A stretch of 64,000 bases of DNA from an uncultured Rikenellaceae bacterium (GTDB lineage Bacteria; Bacteroidota; Bacteroidia; Bacteroidales; Rikenellaceae). Below are positions 44,099 to 52,684 of this stretch, one piece after another (within the stretch, counting starts at the first letter, position 1; each line of letters begins with the position of its first letter). The stretch spans positions 188,774 through 252,773 of the forward strand of contig CAJTLO010000003.1 of NCBI GenBank assembly GCA_910577285.1. Direction: 5' to 3'. The position numbers were made by a program, and so were the translations under genes. The notes under the pieces are model-generated. The model did not search any database and was not told the origin of the DNA. It saw nothing but the letters and a program-made list of their open reading frames with translations.

Positions 44099-44887
44099 TT
44101 AGCTGAGGAGGTAGGTGCCGATGGCGGCGAGTCCCACGGCGGCGCAATAGAGGGCGAACCAGACGAGTTTGCCCCGGTTCACGATGCGGATCATCCAGCG
44201 GCAGGCCAGCGTACCGGTGAGGTAGGCCGCCGCGAAACCTCCCGCGAGCTGCCACACTCCCACGGAGCTCTCTCCGGCAGGCATGCCGACGATCTCCAGC
44301 AGGTTCATTCCGATGATGGGGATGAGCACCATGAGGAACGAGAACTTCGATACTTCGCTCCGTTCCACGCCGAGCAGCAGGCCGGTGGAGATGGTCGCTC
44401 CCGAGCGCGACAGGCCGGGCAGTACCGCGAGTGCCTGGGCGATGCCGATGAGGAGGGCGTTCTTCGGGGCGATCCTCCCGTGGCGCGGACGTGCAAGACC
44501 GGCGAAGGTGAGCAGGCAGGCCGTAACCAGCAGCATGATCCCCACCAGCAACAGGTTGGAGGTGAACAGCCCCTCGACGGCATCCTTGAAGAAGAGCCCC
44601 ACCACGGCGATGGGAATCATGGAGATGAGCAGGTTGAGGACGTATCGGGTCTGGTCGTTCATCCGGAACCGGAACAGTCCCCGGAACAGGTCTGCGATCT
44701 GGCGGAAGAAGACGGTGACGGTACTCAGTACCGTAGCCGCATGGACCGCCATGGTGAATTGCAGGTTGCTCTCGGCCTCGATGCCGAAGATGTAGCTGGC
44801 CAGTTCCAGATGGCCGCTGCTGCTCACGGGGAGGAACTCGGTGAGTCCTTGCAGAATCCCCATGATGATGGCTTCCAATACCGACAT
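44099..44887 (-). CDS. uppP: Undecaprenyl-diphosphatase UppP (BacA)
   Basis: A 262-residue polytopic membrane enzyme that recycles the C55 lipid carrier and can give bacitracin tolerance. LTEFLPVSSSGHLEL near the N-terminus is the first signature (catalytic Glu and Ser) and LPGLSRSGATIS the second. About eight hydrophobic helices are visible. It lies 6 nt after the DUF3098 stop, consistent with one transcript from ftsX to truB. Confidence 0.96.
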   Translation of the reverse strand: MSVLEAIIMGILQGLTEFLPVSSSGHLELASYIFGIEAESNLQFTMAVHAATVLSTVTVFFRQIADLFRGLFRFRMNDQTRYVLNLLISMIPIAVVGLFFKDAVEGLFTSNLLLVGIMLLVTACLLTFAGLARPRHGRIAPKNALLIGIAQALAVLPGLSRSGATISTGLLLGVERSEVSKFSFLMVLIPIIGMNLLEIVGMPAGESSVGVWQLAGGFAAAYLTGTLACRWMIRIVNRGKLVWFALYCAAVGLAAIGTYLLS

Positions 44888-44893
44888 TTTCCT

Positions 44894-45196
44894 TTACTTT
44901 TCGAATCGTTTCATGATGGCGAATAGCTCGAAGGCGAACCCGGCGAGCACCACGACCGGGGCGAGGGTGATGCGCCGGAAGCTGAACATCGAGTAGTCGA
45001 ACTCGTTCGGATCCGAGCTGCCTCCGCCGCTCATCAGCACGAAGCCGAGGATGATGATTCCCACTCCGATGAGCATGAACAGGTAGTTTTTGCGCCCCAG
45101 CGGCATCCGGGTTTCGGTCTCGTTCTCGTTCCGTTGGTCGGTTCCGTACTTCGGTGCGGACTGCATGCCGCCCTTTTTCCTTGTCGTCTGTGCCAT
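44894..45196 (-). CDS. DUF3098 small membrane protein
   Basis: A 100-residue protein: a hydrophilic 35-residue start, two membrane helices (YLFMLIGVGIIILGFVLMSG and ITLAPVVVLAGFAFELFAIM) and between them SDPNEFDYSMFSFRRI, the segment characteristic of DUF3098. Function unknown. In Bacteroidota it sits between ftsX and uppP as here, which suggests a link to division or cell-wall lipid recycling. The ATG at 45194-45196 gives the family start; longer frames are shadows. Confidence 0.85.
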   Translation of the reverse strand: MAQTTRKKGGMQSAPKYGTDQRNENETETRMPLGRKNYLFMLIGVGIIILGFVLMSGGGSSDPNEFDYSMFSFRRITLAPVVVLAGFAFELFAIMKRFEK

Positions 45197-45249
45197 ATAT
45201 GTATGCGTAGTGTTGTCGTATTCTCTGCCGGAGAGCTCCTTTCCGGTGG

Positions 45250-46134
45250 TCAGTAAAGGTTGATCTTCGTGGTGTTCATCCGGACGAACTTGTTCACCGC
45301 GAACAGGGTGAACAGCGCCGAGATCAGGATGCCCAGCAGCAGCATGCCGCCCAGCACGTAGTAGACGGGACGGCTTTCGGCCAGGAAGGTCACTTCGGGG
45401 AGCCCTTCGCCCAGCCCCGCCACCAGGGCGAGGAACATCGCCGCGGCGATGAGCCATGCGTAGACGCCGTGGAGGATGCTGCGCAGGAGGAACGGTTTCA
45501 TGATGAACCATTTGGATGCACCCACGAGCTTCATCGTATTGATGAGGTAGCGTTTGGAGTAGATGGTCAGCCGGATGGTGTTGTTGAGCAGGATGAGCGC
45601 GATGACGAGCAGTGCGCTGCCGAACAGCAGCAGGATGAGGTTGAACTTGTTGATGTTGGTGCCGATCTGTTCCACCACGGCCCGTTGGTAGACCACCTCA
45701 TCGATGCCGTCCCAGGCGGCCGTTTCCTTCTCGAACCGTCTGATGTAATCCTTGTCGGAGTATTGTGCGCGGAGTTTCACCTCGTAGGCATCGGGCAGCG
45801 GGTTGAAGGCGAGGAACTCCACGAAGTCGCTTCCGATCTGCTCCTTGAAGTTTTCGGCGGCCACCGCTTTGGGGACGAAGGTCACCTCCTTGACTGCTTC
45901 GTGCGCACCCAGCGCCCGGCCTATCTCGGCGGTACGTTCGTCGGTGATCTCCTTCTTGAGCATCAGATGGATGGCTACGTTCTCCTTCATCAGGTCGGTG
46001 GCCCTGACGGCGTTGAAGATCAGGTAACCGACGCTTCCCAGTAGGAAGAGTACGAGCGCGATGCTTATCGTGGAGATGATGTAGGAGTTGCGCACCTTGC
46101 GCCTGAGGCTTTTCGTATTTTCAGCTTTCGCCAT
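45250..46134 (-). CDS. ftsX: Cell division protein FtsX
   Basis: A 294-residue permease-like protein with a short cytoplasmic start, a first helix (ISTISIALVLFLLGSVGYLIF), an extracellular loop of about 120 residues and three further helices (LILLLFGSALLVIALILL, the AWLIAAAMFLALVAGL segment and a C-terminal one). The LVGASKWFIMKPFLLRS cytoplasmic block is the FtsX hallmark. With FtsE it controls peptidoglycan hydrolases at the septum. FtsE is not adjacent here. It leads the unit continuing to truB. Confidence 0.92.
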   Translation of the reverse strand: MAKAENTKSLRRKVRNSYIISTISIALVLFLLGSVGYLIFNAVRATDLMKENVAIHLMLKKEITDERTAEIGRALGAHEAVKEVTFVPKAVAAENFKEQIGSDFVEFLAFNPLPDAYEVKLRAQYSDKDYIRRFEKETAAWDGIDEVVYQRAVVEQIGTNINKFNLILLLFGSALLVIALILLNNTIRLTIYSKRYLINTMKLVGASKWFIMKPFLLRSILHGVYAWLIAAAMFLALVAGLGEGLPEVTFLAESRPVYYVLGGMLLLGILISALFTLFAVNKFVRMNTTKINLY

Positions 46135-46174
46135 GTCCGGTAAGGTATTATTTGTGTTTTCGGTTCCTGTCGGG

Positions 46175-48676
46175 TTATGCTTCCGGGTGGGTATCCTCGG
46201 TCGGACATCCGCTCTTTTGGCGCCGGTCGCTCCTTACCGCCCCGGTCGCCGCCGCGGCGAATCCGGCCAGGATGACCAGCGAACAGAGAAGCGTTACGGC
46301 CGATGCCTCCCGGAACCGGGGAGCGCGGAAGACGAACTCCACGGTGTGGTGTCCGGCGGGCAGCTCCATGGCCCGCAGGACGTAGTCGGCACGGAAATAG
46401 GGGGCCTCCGCTCCGTCCACATAGGCTTTCCACCCCTTGTCGTAATAGATCTCGGAGAAGACGGCGATGCCTTCCGAGGCTGCGTCGTATTCGTAGGTGA
46501 GGCGGTTTACCCGGTAGTCGGTCAGGCGGATGGAAGCGGCGGAGTCGGCCGTGCCGCGAATCGAGAGCCGGTCGGTGAAGCGCCTCTCGGCCACGGCCTG
46601 CCGTTTGGTGTCGATATGCGCCAGCGCATCGATCTCTTCGGCGGGCGTATCGACCGGTGTCACCTCCCCGACGAACCATGCCGCGCCGTTGGCGTCGGGA
46701 TTGAATTGCGCCTCCAGTCGGCCGTTCCGGTCGGGGACGATGAAGTAGCGCGTGTTGAGCATATTGTAGACCTCCGCGTTCATCGGGACGAGGTGGCGGT
46801 CGATGAGGTCCTGGTAGCGTTGCAGCTTGGCGCCGTGGTAGCCGCCCACGGAGCGGTGGAAGTAGGAGGTGGTGGCGTCGCTGAAGGTGCTCACCGCGAA
46901 GTTGGCCACCCGGTAGCCCGGTGCGGTATCCTCCAGGATCGCCTTGTCCGCCTCGGAGGGGTAGAGCTGTGTGCGCCGCGCCGGCACGAAGTCGTCCCAC
47001 GAGAGGTAGCGCATGTCGGCCGGAAGAAGGTCGAGACACACCAGTCCGGCGAAGCAGGCGATCAGTACGCCCCGTTTCATGCGGTCTTTGGCGTAGAGCA
47101 GTACGAGCCCGGCCGACACGAGTACGAAGAGCAGCGAACGCCATGCGTCGGCCCGGAGCATCTTCGCCCGTTCGGCGGCCATGGCATCCGATACGTAGTC
47201 GGCGAATTGCCGGGCTCCGGATTCATTGAAGCCGGCGTGGGCGGCGATGTTGTAGAGCAGCGGGTAGTCGCCCGGTGCGGCGAAGCCGAACATCTTCGGT
47301 CCGAAGAGGACGAAGAGCAGTGCGGTGCCTCCCGTGATGCCCGTGGCCCAGGCGAGTCCTTTCCGCAGTTTCGCGGCGGGAACCCGGCCCTGCCAGAGCT
47401 CCATGAGCAGCAGGCCGGCCAGCAGGGGGAATGTCCACTGTACCACGACCAGGGCCGTGGAAACCGCCCGGAATTTGTTGTAGCCGGGAAGTATACGGAA
47501 GCAGAGCTCCGTGAACCACATCATGTGGCTTCCCCAGGCGAGAAAGAGTGCCAATACGCTCACCGCCAGCAACCACCATTTCCTGTTGCCCTCCAGCACG
47601 AACAGGCCGAGCACGGCGAGGAAAATCACCACCGCGCCCAGGTAGGTGGGACCGGCCGTTCCGGGTTGGTCGCCCCAATAGGTCCCCACGGGCAGATCGA
47701 CGGGGCGGGCACCGAAATGGGCGAGCACGTCGGCTACCGGGCCGTCCGGAGCGAAAGGTTGTGCCGACGAACCTCCCGCGAGGTTCGGGATGAACAGGTT
47801 GAAACTCTCTGTACGGCCGTAGCTCCAGGCCGTGGCGTATTCCAGGTCGAGTCCGCGTTGCGCAGCCTCGGTTCCGCGGTCGGCGGCGGCCAGCTCCGAG
47901 CCGCCCCGCGTGGTGTCGGCGGCGTGCTGCGCCGTGAAGTAGAGCGGTGCGAAGTTGGAGCCTACGGCCAGCGCGGCGGCCAGCAGGAGGGCGCCCGACG
48001 CTTTCCAGAAGCGCGGCAACGCCCGGCTCCGGAAGGCCCGTACGAATTCGTTGATGAGCAGGGCGAGTATGACCAGCAGGAAGTAGTAGGTGATTTGCGG
48101 GTGGTTGGCCGATATTTCGAGGGAGGCGGCCAGTGCCGCCAGCGAGGCCCCGAACCAGAGGTGTCGTCCGCGGTAGGTGTAGACGATCGCTCCGATCAGC
48201 AGGGGTATGTAGGCCAGGGCCCACACTTTGGAGATGTGGCCCGCTCCGATGATGAGGATCGTGTAGGTCGAGAAGCCGTAAGCCAGCGCCGGAACGATGC
48301 CCACCCACGGGTTCATCTTCCACAGCAGCGTCATGAGCCAGAAGCAGAGCATGGCCGTGAAGATGAGCACCGCCGGTTCGCCCATCGCCCGCACGGGCAG
48401 TTTCGAGGCGTGGCGTATGATCCATGCCGGAACCTTGAAGTCGATCATGTAGGAGGGCATGCCGCTGAACGAACTGCCCGTCCATTGCGGATCTTCGCCG
48501 TACTGCTCCACGTGGCGTTCGATGTCCGCACTCGCCCCCACGTATTGCGTGACGTCGTGCATGTCGAGCTTTTCGCCCCGGAACTGGGGGGCGAAATAGA
48601 GCATCGAAACCAGCAGAAAGATGACGGGGGCTGCTACGTAGGGCAGCCAGCGGAGGTTTTTCCCTTGTTTGTCCAT
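46175..48676 (-). CDS. YfhO-family polytopic membrane protein
   Basis: An 833-residue protein with a dozen or so hydrophobic helices (first LPYVAAPVIFLLVSMLYFA; also VIFTAMLCFWLMTLLW and YYFLLVILALLINEF), an early loop with MHDVTQYVGASADIERH, and a large extracytoplasmic C-terminal domain (AHIDTKRQAVAERRF..., SEIYYDKGWKAYVDGAE) before a final helix. This is the YfhO/GtrB-like arrangement; homologues in Firmicutes help glycosylate lipoteichoic acid. The substrate here is unknown, though a surface glycan or lipid-linked sugar is plausible. Upstream in-frame codons to 48874 are not needed. Confidence 0.82.
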   Translation of the reverse strand: MDKQGKNLRWLPYVAAPVIFLLVSMLYFAPQFRGEKLDMHDVTQYVGASADIERHVEQYGEDPQWTGSSFSGMPSYMIDFKVPAWIIRHASKLPVRAMGEPAVLIFTAMLCFWLMTLLWKMNPWVGIVPALAYGFSTYTILIIGAGHISKVWALAYIPLLIGAIVYTYRGRHLWFGASLAALAASLEISANHPQITYYFLLVILALLINEFVRAFRSRALPRFWKASGALLLAAALAVGSNFAPLYFTAQHAADTTRGGSELAAADRGTEAAQRGLDLEYATAWSYGRTESFNLFIPNLAGGSSAQPFAPDGPVADVLAHFGARPVDLPVGTYWGDQPGTAGPTYLGAVVIFLAVLGLFVLEGNRKWWLLAVSVLALFLAWGSHMMWFTELCFRILPGYNKFRAVSTALVVVQWTFPLLAGLLLMELWQGRVPAAKLRKGLAWATGITGGTALLFVLFGPKMFGFAAPGDYPLLYNIAAHAGFNESGARQFADYVSDAMAAERAKMLRADAWRSLLFVLVSAGLVLLYAKDRMKRGVLIACFAGLVCLDLLPADMRYLSWDDFVPARRTQLYPSEADKAILEDTAPGYRVANFAVSTFSDATTSYFHRSVGGYHGAKLQRYQDLIDRHLVPMNAEVYNMLNTRYFIVPDRNGRLEAQFNPDANGAAWFVGEVTPVDTPAEEIDALAHIDTKRQAVAERRFTDRLSIRGTADSAASIRLTDYRVNRLTYEYDAASEGIAVFSEIYYDKGWKAYVDGAEAPYFRADYVLRAMELPAGHHTVEFVFRAPRFREASAVTLLCSLVILAGFAAAATGAVRSDRRQKSGCPTEDTHPEA

Positions 48677-48861
48677 GGCGGGCGTCTGTTTTCGTATCCC
48701 GCAAAGTAACGAAAAATAGTTGAGATTATGAACTCGCTCCGTCCCGCCGCCGGGCGGCCGGGCGTCGGCGGAGCTGCTTTCCGCGGCGCTCGGTGCGGAA
48801 AAAATGGGAGGAAAATGCGCGGCGTCGGGGCGACACGCGTATTCTCTTCGGAATTTTCCAC

Positions 48862-48869
48862 TACCTTTG
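48862..48869 (+). promoter_or_regulatory. -7 element for the polyprenyl synthase gene
   Basis: TACCTTTG, exact match, 16 nt upstream of the ATG at 48886, so the leader is very short. This also argues against starts further upstream. Confidence 0.6.
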
Positions 48870-48885
48870 GGCATTCGTTCGGCAC

Positions 48886-49866
48886 ATGGACAGGTTAAAC
48901 GAGATAAGGCAACCGCTCGAAAGGGAGTTCGGGGAGTACGAGGCGTTCATGCAGCGTGCGCTGTACAGCGACAACGAGTTCGTCGCAGGCATCATGGACT
49001 ACATCGTTTCCTCGCGCGGCAAGGGCATCCGGCCCCTGCTCGTCTTCCTGTGTGCCGGGATACACGCCAAATACGGAATCGGGAAACGCGCCTACCTTGC
49101 CGCCCTCATGGTGGAGATGCTGCACAACGCATCGCTCGTACACGACGATGTGGTGGATGGTTCCGATACCCGTCACGGCAAACCGACGGTGCACAGCCGG
49201 TGGGATGCACGCGTGTCGGTGCTTTCGGGCGACTACATCCTGGCACGCAGCTATGTGTTGGGCATGCAGAGCGCCCAGTTCGACATCGTTTCCTACATTA
49301 CGGCCGGCATCTCCGAACTCGTGGAGGGGGAGCTTATCCAGAGCGAGCTCAACAGCAGCCGTCGCATGTCGCGCGAGTCGTACCTGGAGGTCATTTTCAA
49401 AAAGACGGCCATCCTGATGGGGGTGAGCTGCGGTGCGGGGGCCATGGCCTCCGGCGCCGCAGCGACCGGGGTGGGGCTGGCCCGCCAGATAGGGCTCGAC
49501 CTGGGCATGGCATTCCAGATCAAAGACGACATTCTCGATTATGCGCCCGCCGAGCAGACGGGGAAATCCTCCTGCGCCGATCTGCGCGAGGGGAAGATAA
49601 CCCTGCCGTTGATCGCCATCCTCGAACGGTGCGACGATCGGGAGCGGGCCCGGATCGTGGAAAAGGTGAAAGCGGCCGGCGACGATCCCGAACGGATCGC
49701 GGAGATCGCCTCGTTCGTCCGTAGCGAAGGGGGAATGGAAGCTGCGCAGAAGGTGATGGAGGAGTACCTCGACCGGGCACGCAGCATCATCGTCACCTAT
49801 CCCGAATCGGCCTACCGTCGTTCGCTCGAATTGCTTTGCGACTATATCGGCGACCGGAAACGGTAG
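48886..49866 (+). CDS. Polyprenyl diphosphate synthase (octaprenyl-type, trans)
   Basis: A 326-residue all-alpha trans-prenyltransferase that elongates isoprenoid chains with IPP. First aspartate-rich motif DDVVD (87-91, in LVHDDVVDGSDTRHGKP) and second DDILD (214-218, in FQIKDDILDYAP). GKGIRPLLVFL and EGELIQ complete the family pattern. The residue positions before the first Asp motif determine chain length; I cannot assign it, so IspB-like is the best guess (menaquinone side chain). Start at 48886 chosen because a TACCTTTG box lies 16 nt upstream. Confidence 0.9.
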   Translation: MDRLNEIRQPLEREFGEYEAFMQRALYSDNEFVAGIMDYIVSSRGKGIRPLLVFLCAGIHAKYGIGKRAYLAALMVEMLHNASLVHDDVVDGSDTRHGKPTVHSRWDARVSVLSGDYILARSYVLGMQSAQFDIVSYITAGISELVEGELIQSELNSSRRMSRESYLEVIFKKTAILMGVSCGAGAMASGAAATGVGLARQIGLDLGMAFQIKDDILDYAPAEQTGKSSCADLREGKITLPLIAILERCDDRERARIVEKVKAAGDDPERIAEIASFVRSEGGMEAAQKVMEEYLDRARSIIVTYPESAYRRSLELLCDYIGDRKR

Positions 49867-49994
49867 CCGGAGGATTCCGTATCGCCGGTGTTTTTCGTCG
49901 GTGTCGTATTCGGCCCGATTTCCTGTTTTTGTTTTCTCCCTTTAAATCGTGGGTGCGTGCGTCGTATCGTGAGGGTGTGACGGAGGGTAAGGAT

Positions 49995-50881
49995 TTACTC
50001 TTCTCGTGGAGGCTGCTCGGAATATGGCACCAAGGTGGCGAAGCCGCTTTGAATGGCACGACAGGAAGAGGCGGTCGGAATCTCGTTCTGCTGGCATTGC
50101 TTCCGGTAGTGTGATGGCGATGCGCCGATATGTTTCCGAAAAACCCGGATGAAGTGCGGCAGGTCGTTGAATCCTACGAGATAGCAAATCTCCGACACCC
50201 CTTTGGGCGAATGTTTCAGCAAATCGCAAGCCATGTTCAGACGGTATTGCGTGACGAACTGCGAAAAGGTCATTCCCTTGCACCGCTTGAAATAGGAACA
50301 GAACGCCGAACGGTTCATGCCCACCTCCGCCGCAATGTCGTCCAACGCGATGGAATGAACGTAGTGCTTCATCACGTATGCGCAAATCTGCTGCATACGC
50401 CGTACATCCTTTTCGATACGCATCGGTTTACCCGCAAATGTATGGTCGGACGAAGTGAAGATGACAGGAAGCAGCCGGAACATCGTGCTCAAACGTCCCA
50501 ATTCGTCCATACCGTTTATTTCGGATAGTGTCCTACGGATAACCCGTGAGCTCTCCGGTCCGAACTTCAGCGCATCGGTCGGAAACATCACGTCCGCCAG
50601 TCTGTTTCGCAATTCGGGAAATACTTCCATGCACCGCTCAACTAAAGAATGGCTGAAAGCCACCATCAGATAACGGACACAACCGTTCTCGTCCGCACTG
50701 TCGGCTGCGTATTCCCAGCGATGAAGCATCGACGGAGAATCAACGCCACATCGCCTGCCGCAAAAGGCTGTAATGTGTCGCCTGCCATTCGGTTGCCCTT
50801 CCCGTGAACCACATAATACAATTCCCACGCATCGTGACGGTATCGTTTGTCGGAAGCATGACTTGACTGACTCGGATGCAA
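49995..50881 (-). pseudogene. AraC-family regulator, frameshifted near its N-terminal third
   Basis: The C-terminal part (about 50733 to 49995) encodes a complete AraC DNA-binding domain: IALDDIAAEVGMNRSAFCSYFKRCKGMTFSQFVTQYRLNMACDLL and VSEICYLVGFNDLPHFIRVFRKHIGASPSHYRKQ. The N-terminal cupin part (DAWELYYVVHGKGNRMAGD... AGDVALI) lies in another frame, 50881 to about 50736. In AraC relatives these read through as ...GDVALIPPSMLHRWEY; adding one C near 50735-50738 would restore this. Thus a 1-nt loss splits the gene, or the base was missed in assembly. The only start in the first frame is TTG at 50879-50881. The gene is divergent from the nitroreductase, its likely target. Confidence 0.75.
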
Positions 50882-50934
50882 ATATGCGACAATTGTTTGA
50901 GATTATAGTGCAAATAGAGGGCAATTGAGCGGGC

Positions 50935-50942
50935 TATCTTTG
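50935..50942 (+). promoter_or_regulatory. -7 element for the nitroreductase gene
   Basis: TATCTTTG, an exact match, 24 nt upstream of the nitroreductase ATG and in the spacer shared with the divergent araC-like gene. An AraC operator may overlap it, but none is recognisable. Confidence 0.55.
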
Positions 50943-50966
50943 CGGACGAAATCAAAACTATTGGTT

Positions 50967-51593
50967 ATGGAACTGTACGAAGCATTGGAGAAGCGCCGCA
51001 CCTACCGCGACTACTCCGACCGTGAAGTAAGCGAGGAAGTCCTTAAAAGAGTAATCGGTGCCGCGTTCAAAGCCCCGACCAACGACCACCTGCGTCAGCT
51101 TGAGTTCATCGTGGTGCGCGGACGTGAGCATATCGCCGAAGTAATCGAGCCGCTTGCCAAGAACAAGGAAGCGTTCAAAAAGTTGGTGCATGAAGTGGAT
51201 GAATCGGGCGACAAGGACAAGATGGAGATGTTCGCCGACGCCCTGCCCAAGCAACAGCGTATGCTGATGCAGAGCGGCCTGCTGATCCTGCCCTTCTTCC
51301 GTCAGAAACAAAGTCCGCTGCTGCGGCCTGTGGAGCAAAGCTTGCTCAACTATTTCGCTTCGGCATGGTGCGCACTGGAGAATATGCTGCTCGCCGCTAC
51401 GGCCGAAGGATTGGGAACCGTGTTCCATATTCCCGTTGCCGACGAAGTGGAAAAAATCAAGAAGATTGTCGGTGCTCCTGAAGGTTACGAGTTCACCTGT
51501 CTGCTTACGATGGGCTATCCCGCAGAAAACGCCTTTCTGCCCAGACAAAAAGAGATCGACGTCGAGGAGCGGATACATACGAACGTCTGGTAG
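50967..51593 (+). CDS. Nitroreductase-family flavoprotein
   Basis: A 208-residue FMN-dependent oxidoreductase of the nitroreductase fold. Features: YEALEKRRTYRDYSDREVSEEVL at the N-terminus (FMN phosphate-binding Arg residues), PTNDHLRQLEF (about 38-48), a central SAWCALENMLLAATAEGLGTVF helix and a C-terminal PAENAFLPRQK. Such enzymes reduce quinones, nitro-compounds or azo dyes; the substrate is unknown. The frame is open upstream to 50925, but the ATG at 50967 is 24 nt from the promoter box and gives the family start. It is divergent from the broken AraC regulator. Confidence 0.88.
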   Translation: MELYEALEKRRTYRDYSDREVSEEVLKRVIGAAFKAPTNDHLRQLEFIVVRGREHIAEVIEPLAKNKEAFKKLVHEVDESGDKDKMEMFADALPKQQRMLMQSGLLILPFFRQKQSPLLRPVEQSLLNYFASAWCALENMLLAATAEGLGTVFHIPVADEVEKIKKIVGAPEGYEFTCLLTMGYPAENAFLPRQKEIDVEERIHTNVW

Positions 51594-51642
51594 TGCGGGG
51601 ATAGGAAAGGCGCGACAGGGACGGCGGATGCAGTTGGCCCCG

Positions 51643-52230
51643 CTACGGCAGCCAGTCGATGAGGTTGTCGCCGCGGTGCTCCTCGCGCCAGGCCATGAGG
51701 CCGGCGTAGTCCCTCACTCCGCCCGAGAGCACCGCCGCGTAGTATTCCGCGCCGATGACGGGCTCCGTGTCGGGGGTCTGGTATTTGAGCCGCAGGATGG
51801 TGTCGCGCGTTTCGTCGGTCAGGACGGCGCCGATGCGCGAAGCCATGCGTTCGGCGAAGCCGTCGTAGGCCGAGCCGCGTCGGATGTGGATCATGTCCAT
51901 CTTCCACATGCGTCCGTCCCGGTCGCGGTAGGCGGCGTGCCACTCGATGCACTCCTCTTCGGTGTCGATCAGGTTGGTGTATTCGATACGGGTGATGCCC
52001 GGATGCGAGGCGATGAGCGCCGCGGCACGGAAGCTCTCCTGCACCGAAAGGGTGTCGGTGTAGACGTGCATGTCGATGTCGAGTTTCTTCATCATCAGGC
52101 CCGTGGAGAGGCTGCCGATGAGGTTCACCTGCGCTCCGATCGCCTCCCAGCTTTCGACCAGTTTCGTTTCGGCAATGATCTCCCGGCCTCGCCGTTGATT
52201 CTCCTCGGCGATCTTCCTGTACGCTTCCAT
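51643..52230 (-). CDS. Nucleotidyltransferase-fold protein (pol-beta superfamily), function unknown
   Basis: A 195-residue cytoplasmic protein with the nucleotidyltransferase signature GSLSTGLMMKKLDIDMHVYT: Gly39-Ser40, then Asp51 and Asp53 as the two metal-binding aspartates. The C-terminal half (KMDMIHIRRGSAYDG, RDTILRLKYQ, WREEHRGDNLIDWL) gives a third acidic position in MDM. I do not recognise a specific subfamily; candidates include aminoglycoside-type adenylyltransferases or toxin-like NTases. No partner antitoxin is evident. It is convergent with the nitroreductase, with its own TACCTTTG box 28 nt upstream of the ATG. Confidence 0.65.
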   Translation of the reverse strand: MEAYRKIAEENQRRGREIIAETKLVESWEAIGAQVNLIGSLSTGLMMKKLDIDMHVYTDTLSVQESFRAAALIASHPGITRIEYTNLIDTEEECIEWHAAYRDRDGRMWKMDMIHIRRGSAYDGFAERMASRIGAVLTDETRDTILRLKYQTPDTEPVIGAEYYAAVLSGGVRDYAGLMAWREEHRGDNLIDWLP

Positions 52231-52258
52231 AGCTGTTTCCGTTTGGGTTCGAAGGGCG

Positions 52259-52266
52259 CAAAGGTA
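52259..52266 (-). promoter_or_regulatory. -7 element for the nucleotidyltransferase-fold gene
   Basis: The minus strand reads TACCTTTG, 28 nt upstream of the ATG at 52230, which confirms that start over the longer open frame to 52494. Confidence 0.55.
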
Positions 52267-52684
52267 ATAAAAAGAAGAGGAGGAAAAGACGGATGTCGTA
52301 TCGGGTTGATCTGAAATACTCGCTTCCGTCGGATCGCTTCGCGACGCTTTCCGGACGGAACGGCCGGGAGGCGCTTTCGATGTTCGGCGAGTGGTTTGTG
52401 AAACATGTCGTTCGCCTGTAGCGAGTCCCGGAGAGGCTTTGAGTGTTTTGCTAACTTGCTTTAGTTTAGTGTGTTTGTCTTGATGAAGATGCAAAATGTA
52501 CCCTCTTGGACCACCTCTCTGCTTCTGCGATTTTCAATAATCTACTGCCTTGCCGCTGCAAGAACTCTATTACAAGAATGATGCTTTTAGACGGTTCTAT
52601 GGTGGAATCAACCGTTGAAAGTTCTAATTGACATCCTCAGACATACCACCTTCAAGTGAATATACGACCTGCGAAGAGGTATAT
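52267..52684. other. Lower-GC intergenic stretch before fic
   Basis: About 420 bases. From about 52430 the GC content drops clearly relative to the housekeeping genes and stays low through fic, marking a probable insertion boundary. Short frames only; no recognisable transposase remnant. Confidence 0.5.

Noticed and set aside
46088-48709. Plus-strand ORF of 873 codons
   Set aside because: It is antisense to the YfhO-family gene; the predicted protein has no membrane or domain pattern.
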